Shown here one piece after another: positions 45,190 through 52,280 of a stretch of DNA of 64,000 nucleotides. The position numbers and the translations under genes were made by a program. The notes beneath the pieces were generated by a model, which saw nothing but the letters and a program-made list of their open reading frames with translations, was not told where the DNA came from and did not search any database. Within the stretch, counting starts at the first letter, position 1. Every line of letters begins with the position of its first letter. Origin of the DNA: Myxococcales bacterium (GTDB lineage Bacteria > Myxococcota > Myxococcia > Myxococcales > Anaeromyxobacteraceae); the NCBI GenBank assembly GCA_021806645.1, contig JAJZQX010000004.1, forward strand, positions 62,001-126,000, in the 5' to 3' direction.

Positions 45190-45876
45190 TCAAAGGCTTT
45201 CTCTCTCCAGCCGTCCGCCCGAAAGGTGGAGGCGGCGTGGCAGGGTCCGCGCCAGCTGCTCGTTGTGGGTGACCACCACCGCGGTGATGCCGAGCCGCGA
45301 GTTGAGGTCGGCGATGAGGGCGTGGATCCCCTCGGCGGTCCTGGGGTCGAGGTTTCCGGTCGGCTCGTCGGCCAGCAGCAGCCGGGGCTTCAGGCAGAGC
45401 GCCCGGGCCAGCGCCACCCGCTGCTGCTCCCCGCCGGAGAGCTCCCCGGGCCGGTGGTGGAGCCGGTCGCCCAGCCCCACCTGCGCCAGCATCTCCTCGG
45501 CGCGCGCGTAGGCGTCGGCGCGGGCCAGCCGCCTGATCAGCCCGGGCATGGCGGCGTTGTCGAGCGCGGTGAACTCCGGGAGCAGGTGGTGGCTCTGGAA
45601 GACGAAGCCGATGTTCCGGTTGCGGAAGGTGGCCAGGGCCTCCTCCCCCGCGGCGAAGGCGTCGGCGCCATCGTAGTAGACCCGGCCGGCGCTGGGCGAG
45701 TCGAGCGTGCCGAGCACGTTGAGGAAGGTGCTCTTGCCCGAGCCGGACGGCCCGGTCAACGCCACCAGCTCACCGGACGCGATCTCCAGCGAGAGGTCGC
45801 GGAGCACCTCGAGCCGCTTCTCGCCCATGACGTAGGTCTTGCCGAGCCCCTCGACCCGGATGAACGGCGCGGCCAT
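45190..45876 (-). CDS. lolD: Lipoprotein-releasing ABC transporter ATPase LolD
   Basis: LolD powers extraction of outer-membrane lipoproteins from the inner membrane. The 228-residue ABC protein has Walker A GPSGSGKS, the family LGTLDSPSAGRVYYDG, a Q-loop in FVFQSHHLLPEFTALDN, the ABC signature LSGGEQQRVALARAL and Walker B LLLADEPTGNLD, with the H-loop in VVVTHNEQLA. The SHHLLPEF segment is typical of LolD rather than MacB. The ATG at 45876 overlaps the permease stop (TGATG). Confidence 0.95.
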   Translation of the reverse strand: MAAPFIRVEGLGKTYVMGEKRLEVLRDLSLEIASGELVALTGPSGSGKSTFLNVLGTLDSPSAGRVYYDGADAFAAGEEALATFRNRNIGFVFQSHHLLPEFTALDNAAMPGLIRRLARADAYARAEEMLAQVGLGDRLHHRPGELSGGEQQRVALARALCLKPRLLLADEPTGNLDPRTAEGIHALIADLNSRLGITAVVVTHNEQLARTLPRRLHLSGGRLERESL

Positions 45877-47825
45877 CACTCGCTCCTCAGGCCGTCGACC
45901 GGCCGCAGCCGGGCGGCCTTGGTGGCCGGGTAGATGGTGGCGAGGAAGGCCAGCGCCAGCGACATCAGCGCCACCATCACCCACTGTGACGGGTCGATGC
46001 GGACCGGGAGGTTGTCGATGTAGTAGACCTCCGGGTCGAGCGGGATGCCCACGTCGCCGACCAGCAGGCAGGTGAGGTAGCCGAGCACCAGCCCGAAGAA
46101 GGTGCCCACCGCGCCGATGACGATCCCCTCGATGACGAAGATCTTCATCACCGAGGGGATCCCGGCTCCCATCGACTTGAGGACCGCGATCTCCCGGGTC
46201 TTCTCCAGCACCAGCATGATCAGGGTGGCCACGATGATGAAGCTGGCCACCAGCACGATGAAGCCGAGGATCACCGCCATCACCAGCTTCTCCATGCGCA
46301 GCGCCGAGAAGAGGTTGCGGTTGAGCTCGCCCCAGTCCTTGGTCCGGTAGGGCCAGCCGCCCAGCGTCGCGGAGACGCGGGAGAGGATGGCCCGGGCCCG
46401 GTCCACGTCGGAGACCTTCAGCTCCAGCCCGGTGATCCCGTCGCCGGTCCCGAAGAAGCGCCGCGCCTCGTCGAGATCGAGGTAGGCGAACTTGGCGTCG
46501 TACTCGTACATGCCGCTGAAGAAGATGGCCGCCACGCGGAAGGCGCGGCTCTTCGGCTGCGGCCCGGCCGGCCCGAGATCGCCGAAGGGGGAGATGACGT
46601 TGACCTGGTCGCCGACGTCGACGCGCAGCGACCGGGCCATCTCGCGCCCCACCACGATGCCGGCCAGCCGGCGCCCCGAGGGCGGCTCGTCGAGGTCGCG
46701 CAGCGGGCTCTGCGGGATCAGCTCCGGCGAGGAGAGCCACTCCAGGTTGCCCCCCCGCTCGACCGAGGCCGGCAGGTCGGTGACCGTGCCGATGGTGGCG
46801 GGGTCGATCCCCTTGAGGAGCGCGCCGGTGAGCCGCTGCCCCGAGGAGAGCATCACCTCGTTGTAGAGGAAGGGGGTGGCCCCGACCACGCCGGGGACCG
46901 AGAGCACCTGGTCGCGGACCTGACGCCACCCGGTGAACTCGTTCTGCCCGGCCTTCATGAGGATGCCGTGGGCGTTCTGGCCGAGGATGCGCGACTTCAG
47001 GTCGCCCTCGAAGCCGTTCATCACCGAGAGCACCACGGTGAGCGCCCAGACGCCGATGGCCACGCCGCCGATGGAGATGAGGGTCATCAGCAACGTCTCG
47101 GCCATGCGCCGGCGGCCCAGCAGCAGGCCGCGCCGCTCGGCCCGGCGCTCGCGGGCGTCGGCCACCAGCGAGCGGACGAAGAGGAAGAGCAGGCCGGGGA
47201 GGATCCCGGTCACCACCAGCGCGAAGAGCGAGAGCAGGGTCCGGCGGGTCAGCTTGAGGTGGCTCCTCGCCACGTAGAACTCGAACGACACCGAGAGGTC
47301 GAGCCGCCCCGTGCCGCCGACGAGATAGGCCAGCGTGGCGCCCACGAAGACGGCGGTGGCCGCCAGCGCGCCGGCGCCGAGCAGGCCGAGCACCACCACC
47401 AGCAGCCCCTGCTGCTCCAGGCCTTCGAGGCCCGCCGCCGCGCCGCGCTGCGAGCCGAGCACCGCGACGCGGAGCGCGACCGAGCCGACCCAGGCCAGCA
47501 TCGCCGCCGTCACCTCGTAGAACCCGATCCGCCTGGCGGCGAGGGCCGCCGCGGCGCCGAAGCCGGCCGCGAACAGCGACGCCACCAGCACCGCCCCCGC
47601 CATGGCCAGGGCCGGCGGGAGTCCGCCGCGCCCGGCCAGGACCGCCTGCAGCAGCGGCGCGCCGGTGGCGGCCCCCACCAGCCCCACCAGCACCAGCAGG
47701 AAGGCGGTGGTGGAGAAGACCGGCGCCACCGGGTGGGCGGCCCCGCCGCCGGTAGCCGGGGCGGTGCGCGCGGCGGGCGGGCCGGCCGGGGCCGGCGGCG
47801 CGATGGTCGGGGTGGACTCGGTCAT
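45876..47825 (-). CDS. LolC/E-type permease with extra N-terminal membrane region
   Basis: The C-terminal 410 residues are a normal LolC/LolE permease: TM1 with LISIGGVAIGVWALTVVLSV then MNGFEGDLKSRILGQNAHGI, a periplasmic MacB-like domain, and three C-terminal helices (ILGFIVLVASFIIVATLIML, REIAVLKSMGAGIPSVMKIF, and the last near PATKAARL). The total is 649 residues because about 235 extra residues precede TM1: a Pro/Ala-rich tail and roughly five further hydrophobic segments (for example AFLLVLVGLVGAATGAPLL). The last of these, in VARSHLKLTRRTLLSLFALV, itself resembles a LolC N-terminus. No second permease gene is nearby, so it may act as a homodimer with LolD. The gene starts 23 nt after lysS. 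Confidence 0.85.
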   Translation of the reverse strand: MTESTPTIAPPAPAGPPAARTAPATGGGAAHPVAPVFSTTAFLLVLVGLVGAATGAPLLQAVLAGRGGLPPALAMAGAVLVASLFAAGFGAAAALAARRIGFYEVTAAMLAWVGSVALRVAVLGSQRGAAAGLEGLEQQGLLVVVLGLLGAGALAATAVFVGATLAYLVGGTGRLDLSVSFEFYVARSHLKLTRRTLLSLFALVVTGILPGLLFLFVRSLVADARERRAERRGLLLGRRRMAETLLMTLISIGGVAIGVWALTVVLSVMNGFEGDLKSRILGQNAHGILMKAGQNEFTGWRQVRDQVLSVPGVVGATPFLYNEVMLSSGQRLTGALLKGIDPATIGTVTDLPASVERGGNLEWLSSPELIPQSPLRDLDEPPSGRRLAGIVVGREMARSLRVDVGDQVNVISPFGDLGPAGPQPKSRAFRVAAIFFSGMYEYDAKFAYLDLDEARRFFGTGDGITGLELKVSDVDRARAILSRVSATLGGWPYRTKDWGELNRNLFSALRMEKLVMAVILGFIVLVASFIIVATLIMLVLEKTREIAVLKSMGAGIPSVMKIFVIEGIVIGAVGTFFGLVLGYLTCLLVGDVGIPLDPEVYYIDNLPVRIDPSQWVMVALMSLALAFLATIYPATKAARLRPVDGLRSE

Positions 47826-47848
47826 CCCGGGGGGCGGCGCGGCACCGG

Positions 47849-49408
47849 TCACTCGCGCGGCTTGAGCAGCGGAAAGAGGATGACGTCGCGGATCGACGGC
47901 GAGTCGGTGAGGAGCATGGCCAGGCGATCGATGCCGATCCCCTCGCCGGCCGTGGGCGGCATGCCGTGCTCGAGGGCGCGCACGTAGTCCTCGTCGAAGG
48001 GCATGGCCTCCTCGTCGCCGGCCACCTTGGCCTTCACCTGCGCCTCGAAGCGGGCGCGCTGGTCGGCCGGGTCGTTCAGCTCGCTGAAGGCGTTGGCCAG
48101 CTCCATGCCGGCGGCGAAGAGCTCGAAGCGGTCCACCAGGCGCGGGTCGGCGTCCCGGCGGCGCGAGAGCGGCGAGGTCTCGAGCGGGAAGTCGACCACG
48201 AAGACGGGCCGGTCCACCGGGAGCTTCGGCTCGCAGAGGACCTCGAAGGCCACGGCGACGGCCTCGCCGGGGGTCTTCCCGCCGGCCTGCGCCAGCTTCC
48301 AGGCCTCCGCCTTGTCGGAGAGTCCCCCGGCGGCTCGAGCCAGCGCCTCGGCCAGGCCGCGCCCCGAGAGCGCCTGGTCGGCGGTGAGCCCGAGCGCCCG
48401 GGCCGCCTCGCCCAGCATGGAGACGCGCGGGAAGGGCGGCGTGAAGTCGATGTCCTGCCCCTGGAAGGTGATGACCTGGCCGCCGGTCACCTCCACCGCC
48501 AGCCCGCGGCAGAGCTCCTCGGTGAGTTGCATCAGGTCGTCGTGCGTCGCGTACGCCTGGTAGAACTCTATGGAGGTGAACTCCGGGTTGTGGCGCCGGT
48601 CGATCCCCTCGTTCCGCCAGATGCGCCCGATCTCGTAGACGCGGTCGAACCCCCCGACGATGAGCCGCTTGAGGTGGAGCTCGGTGGCGATGCGGAGCTT
48701 GAGATCCAGGCCGAGCGCGTTGTGGTGGGTCTCGAACGGCCTGGCGGTGGCGCCGCCGGCCTCCTCGGCCTTGTGCAGCGTCGGCGTCTCCACCTCCAGG
48801 TAACCGCGTGCGTCGAGGAAGCGGCGGATACCCGAGACCATCCTGGCGCGCTTCACGAAGACCTCGCGCACGCCCGGGGTCACGACCAGATCCACGTACC
48901 GCTGCCGGTAGCGCTGCTCCACGTCGGTGAGCCCGTGCCACTTCTCCGGGAGCGGGCGGGTGGCCTTGGTGAGGATGGTGAAGTGGGCCGCCTCCAGCGT
49001 CAGCTCGCCGGTCCTGGTCCGGGTGGCCGGCCCCTCGGCGGCGACGAGGTCGCCCACGTCGAGCAGCTTGAAGATCTCGAAGCCCTTCTCGCCGACCTTG
49101 TCCTTCTTGACCCAGACCTGCAGCTCACCGCTCCGGTCGCGCACCTTGAGGAAGGCGGCCTTGCCGAAGCTGCGGAGGGCGAGCACCCGGCCGGCCACCG
49201 ACCAGGCACCGGGCGCCCGGCCGATCTCCTCGACCGGGGCGTCGCCATAGCGGGCGTGGAGGTCGGCGGCCAGGTGGCGCGGCGTCACCCCGTTGCCGAA
49301 CGGGTTGACGCCGAGGGCGCGCAGCGCCTCGGCCTTCTCTAGCCGGGTCGTGATGATCTCGCGCTCGGTCGCGCCGAGGTCGTCGCTGGCAGGGGTCTTG
49401 TCGTCCAT
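47849..49408 (-). CDS. lysS: Lysyl-tRNA synthetase (class II)
   Basis: LysS charges tRNA-Lys. The 519-residue protein has the N-terminal OB anticodon-binding domain (VAGRVLALRSFGKAAFLKVR) and class II motifs: motif 1 RYRQRYVDLVVTPGVREVF, motif 2 YEIGRIWRNEGIDRRHNPEF then TSIEFYQAY, and motif 3 GEGIGIDRLAMLLT. It is slightly longer than E. coli LysS because of a segment near residues 315-375. A promoter-like TTGACG-N17-TAGCCT is upstream. It leads a run of envelope genes through lol, bamA and lpx. Confidence 0.96.
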   Translation of the reverse strand: MDDKTPASDDLGATEREIITTRLEKAEALRALGVNPFGNGVTPRHLAADLHARYGDAPVEEIGRAPGAWSVAGRVLALRSFGKAAFLKVRDRSGELQVWVKKDKVGEKGFEIFKLLDVGDLVAAEGPATRTRTGELTLEAAHFTILTKATRPLPEKWHGLTDVEQRYRQRYVDLVVTPGVREVFVKRARMVSGIRRFLDARGYLEVETPTLHKAEEAGGATARPFETHHNALGLDLKLRIATELHLKRLIVGGFDRVYEIGRIWRNEGIDRRHNPEFTSIEFYQAYATHDDLMQLTEELCRGLAVEVTGGQVITFQGQDIDFTPPFPRVSMLGEAARALGLTADQALSGRGLAEALARAAGGLSDKAEAWKLAQAGGKTPGEAVAVAFEVLCEPKLPVDRPVFVVDFPLETSPLSRRRDADPRLVDRFELFAAGMELANAFSELNDPADQRARFEAQVKAKVAGDEEAMPFDEDYVRALEHGMPPTAGEGIGIDRLAMLLTDSPSIRDVILFPLLKPRE

Positions 49409-49441
49409 CTCTCGGTTTCGACGGGGAAAACGGGTTGGCGC

Positions 49442-49470
49442 AGGCTATTCGGCGAGGCGCCCTGCGTCAA
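49442..49470 (-). promoter_or_regulatory. Candidate promoter for lysS-lol-bam-lpx genes
   Basis: On the minus strand TTGACG (49470-49465) is separated by 17 nt from TAGCCT (49447-49442). Transcription would start near 49435, giving a leader of about 27 nt before the lysS ATG. Confidence 0.5.
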
Positions 49471-49590
49471 CGGAGGCAACACCCGGGCGGGGCGGTTGTT
49501 CCCGCCGCGCCACCGGACGCGGCGGCGCCTGGTGGCGTGACGCGCCGGCCCGCGGGGGCGCGGCCTCGAGGCGGAAATGGCGCCTCCCGC

Positions 49591-51186
49591 TCACCGCGAG
49601 CGGTACACGGTGTGGTCGATCTCGGGGAAGATGTTGTCCTTCGCCTCGACCGAGTGGAGCCAGCCCTCGTCGAGCTGGCGCGCCCGGAGCTGGTCGTGGA
49701 GCCGCGTGAAGCGGAGCACGTGCTCCTTGGTGCGCCGGATGGCGTACTCCACCATGGTGCCGGTCTTCATGATGAAGGCCCAGTCGGAGGACTGCGCCAG
49801 CAGCAGCTCGCGCGCCGCCTGGTCGAGGGCGCGCCGCTCCAGCGGCGTCGGCTGGCGGATGTCGTTGGCCAGCGCGATCATCCGCTCGGCGGCCTTGTGG
49901 AGGTGGCGGTAGATCCAGTCGTTGGTCCCGTCGAGCCAGACCGCCGCGTACCCGCCGGCGCCCCACGAGCTGAGCGGGGGGGTGGCCAGCTGCTGCTCGG
50001 GGTTCTCGCGCAGGTAGTCGCCGGGCGTGGCCAGCTTGAAGACCTCCTGGTCGAAGGCCACCTTGCGGATCAGGAAGTCGATGAACTGCGGCCCCTCGTA
50101 CCACCAGTGGCCGTAGAGCTCGGCATCGTAGGGCGAGACCACGATCGGCCGTGTGCCGCCCATGCTCCCGGCCAGGTGCTCGATCTGCCGCTCCCGGTTG
50201 TACATGAAGTTGCCGGCGTGGGAGGCGGCTCGCTCGGAGGCCCGCCGCGGCGAGTAGGGCTCCTTGTCCGGCGTCTTCCCGGTGATGCGGAAGTACTTGA
50301 TGCCGACGTTCTTGCGGGCCCCGGTGGGCTGCACGTAGGGCTTCACGTAGTCGAGGTCGAGGTCCCAGCCGATGTCCCGGTAGAACTCCCGGTACTCGGC
50401 GTCGCCGGGATAGCCCGACTCGGCGCTCCAGACCTGCAGCGACGACTCGGGGTCGCGGGCGAAGGCCGCCGGCCCGCTGGGCGTGTAGAGCGGGGCGTAG
50501 ACGCCATGGCGCGGCCTGGGCGTGGCGTCGGTGACGCCGTGGGTGTCGACGAAGAAGTAGCGGATGTTCTGCTCCGCCAGGACCTCCTCGACGCCGGGGA
50601 AGTAACCGCACTCCGGGAGCCAGATGCCGGCCGGATCCTTGCCGAAGTGGCGCCGGTGGTGCGTGGCCGCCACCGCCACCTGCGCCCGCACCGCCTCGGG
50701 GTGCTGCTGCATGAGCGGCAGGAAGCCGTGGGTGGCGCCGCAGGTGAGCAGCTCGAGCCGCCCCGCCTCCTCGAGCCGCCGGAACGCGCCCACCAGGTCA
50801 CGGTGGTAGCGGTCGTGGAAGAGCCGCCGCAGGTCGAAGAACTCGTCCCTGTAGTGGTGCGCCAGGCCGTGGAAGGCCGGGTCGTGGCGGGTGCGGTGAA
50901 TCTCCTTCTCGGCCAGCTCGCAGAGCTGGTCGAGCCGGCGGGCGTAGCGCCCCATCAGCAGGTCGTCGCGCAGCATCGCCACCAGCGGCGGCGACATGGT
51001 GAGCGAGATGCGGAAGGGTATGCCCTCGTCGGTGGCGCGGTCGAAGACGCGCAGGAGCGGGAGGTAGGTCTCGGTGATGGCCTCGTAGAGCCAGTCCTCC
51101 TCGAGGAAGTCCTCGTACTCCGGGTGCCGGACGAACGGCAGGTGCGCGTGGAGGTGGAGGGCGACGTAGCCCCTGGGCGCGGCCAT
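49591..51186 (-). CDS. GH57 1,4-alpha-glucan branching enzyme
   Basis: This 531-residue (beta/alpha)7-barrel enzyme would form alpha-1,6 branches in glycogen-like glucans. It opens GYVALHLHAHLPFVRHPEYE, the GH57 first motif. The catalytic nucleophile Glu is in AGIWLPECGYFPG (about residue 191) and the acid/base Asp in VSPYDAELYGHWWYEGPQF (about residue 353), both at the positions known for GH57 branching enzymes. A helical C-terminal domain follows. There is no signal peptide, so it is cytoplasmic. It starts on the base adjacent to the stop of the DUF4912 gene, so the two are expressed together. Confidence 0.9.
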   Translation of the reverse strand: MAAPRGYVALHLHAHLPFVRHPEYEDFLEEDWLYEAITETYLPLLRVFDRATDEGIPFRISLTMSPPLVAMLRDDLLMGRYARRLDQLCELAEKEIHRTRHDPAFHGLAHHYRDEFFDLRRLFHDRYHRDLVGAFRRLEEAGRLELLTCGATHGFLPLMQQHPEAVRAQVAVAATHHRRHFGKDPAGIWLPECGYFPGVEEVLAEQNIRYFFVDTHGVTDATPRPRHGVYAPLYTPSGPAAFARDPESSLQVWSAESGYPGDAEYREFYRDIGWDLDLDYVKPYVQPTGARKNVGIKYFRITGKTPDKEPYSPRRASERAASHAGNFMYNRERQIEHLAGSMGGTRPIVVSPYDAELYGHWWYEGPQFIDFLIRKVAFDQEVFKLATPGDYLRENPEQQLATPPLSSWGAGGYAAVWLDGTNDWIYRHLHKAAERMIALANDIRQPTPLERRALDQAARELLLAQSSDWAFIMKTGTMVEYAIRRTKEHVLRFTRLHDQLRARQLDEGWLHSVEAKDNIFPEIDHTVYRSR

Positions 51187-52179
51187 CTACCGACCCTCCC
51201 CGCCGGAGGGGCGCGACGGCGAGGAAGGACCGCCGGCCGGCGAGCTCGGGCCGGAGCCGGCACGGCTGTGGCCGAAGCGGTCCCAGCCCGAGAGCCGGGC
51301 CAGCAAGGCCCGCGCCTCCTCGCTGAATGGACCGCCGGGCACGCCCGGGCCCATCAGCTTCGGCAGCGGCACGTCCCACGGCAGCGTGGCGAAGCGGTCG
51401 TCGACGATCGGCGACGGCCCCACCGGGGGCAGCGCCGTGCCGAGTGAAGGGCCGGGCAGCAGGCGGTCCTGGCCGCCCGAACCGACCACGTGGAGCTCGG
51501 CCCGGTAGGGCCGGCCGGGCTCGAGGTCGTGGACGTACCAGCCACGCGCCTCGAGCGCGACGTCGACCACGCGGACGCGATCCCACCGGTCTCCTCCGGC
51601 GAAGATCCAGAGCTGCACCTTGGGGTCGGGGACTCCGGCGAAGGCGCCGTCCACGGTGGCGCGCGCCTGGTCCCAGTAGACGAAGAGGGTCCGAGGATCG
51701 CGCGGCAGGGCGACCAGCAGGTCGTCGCCGTAGGTCCACGGCAGCTCGCCCAGCCCCTCGTCGTCGAGCAGTGGCGCCGGCGGCTCCTCCTCCCAGCCGC
51801 CCGGCTCCTGCAGCTGGTGCGGCGCGTCGCGGACCGCATCCTCGCCGCGCACCCGGGCCACGAAGAACCCCTCGGGGTCCGGGCCGTCGCGGCGGCCGGC
51901 CTCCTCGAGGTGCGCGGCGACCTTGGGCCTCTTCACGGCCGCGGTCCGGGCCGGCTTCTTGACGGCCACCGGCTTCTTGACGGCCGCCGGCTTCTTGACG
52001 GCCGCCGGCTTCTTGACGGCCGCCGGCTTCTTGACGGCCGCCGGCTTCTTGACGGCCACCGGCTTCTTGACGGCCACCAGCTTCTTGACGGCCGCCGGCT
52101 TCTTGACGGCCGTCCGCTTCGCAGCCGGCTTTCTCGTCGTCTTGCTCGCGGCGGACTTCTTCCGATCTGGGCCTGGCAT
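51187..52179 (-). CDS. DUF4912 protein with histone-H1-like KKPAAV tail
   Basis: The 330-residue protein has two parts. The N-terminal 90 residues are Lys/Pro/Ala/Val-rich, with about ten hexamer repeats of the KKPAAV type after a basic KKSAASKTTRKPAAKRTA, resembling histone H1 C-terminal tails and likely to bind DNA or polyanions. The rest contains a DUF4912 domain (LPWTYGDDLLVALPRDPRTL followed by FVYWDQ, later ARGWYVHDLEPGRPYRAELH), a carbohydrate-module-like fold of unknown function, then a Pro/Gly/Ser tail. The ATG at 52179 has TAGGCT 9 nt upstream and no Shine-Dalgarno. It is immediately followed by the GH57 branching enzyme, so a role in glucan handling is plausible. Confidence 0.82.
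   Translation of the reverse strand: MPGPDRKKSAASKTTRKPAAKRTAVKKPAAVKKLVAVKKPVAVKKPAAVKKPAAVKKPAAVKKPAAVKKPVAVKKPARTAAVKRPKVAAHLEEAGRRDGPDPEGFFVARVRGEDAVRDAPHQLQEPGGWEEEPPAPLLDDEGLGELPWTYGDDLLVALPRDPRTLFVYWDQARATVDGAFAGVPDPKVQLWIFAGGDRWDRVRVVDVALEARGWYVHDLEPGRPYRAELHVVGSGGQDRLLPGPSLGTALPPVGPSPIVDDRFATLPWDVPLPKLMGPGVPGGPFSEEARALLARLSGWDRFGHSRAGSGPSSPAGGPSSPSRPSGGEGR
51955..52116 (-). repeat. Nine 18-bp tandem repeats in DUF4912 gene
   Basis: CTTCTTGACGGCC recurs every 18 bp at 51955, 51973, 51991, 52009, 52027, 52045, 52063, 52081 and 52099. Each unit encodes one hexamer of the AVKKPx type on the minus strand. Units differ only at a few bases, so copy number is likely to vary between strains by slippage or recombination. 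Confidence 0.92.
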
Positions 52180-52188
52180 GATGTCCAA

Positions 52189-52194
52189 AGCCTA
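52189..52194 (-). promoter_or_regulatory. -10-like TAGGCT 9 nt before DUF4912 gene
   Basis: TAGGCT (52194-52189, minus) is followed by 9 nt and the ATG at 52179; no Shine-Dalgarno is present, so the message may be nearly leaderless. A second TAGGCT on the plus strand (52250-52255) could serve the divergent kinase gene. Confidence 0.35.
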
Positions 52195-52280
52195 CACCAA
52201 GAACTTCGACGTCGCCGCGACCCGGCCGGCCACCCGGCGGCTTCTCTGCTAGGCTCCCATTTTCGGCACGGAGTGTTCAC

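Noticed and set aside
41306-45511. A 1401-codon plus-strand open frame across lpxD, skp and bamA.
   Set aside because: It is complementary to three strongly supported genes and shows low-complexity His/Val/Glu/Gly sequence without any domain.
51955-52116. Regular 18-bp repeats considered as a CRISPR array.
   Set aside because: The units are contiguous with no spacers, and they encode in-frame KKPAAV hexamers.
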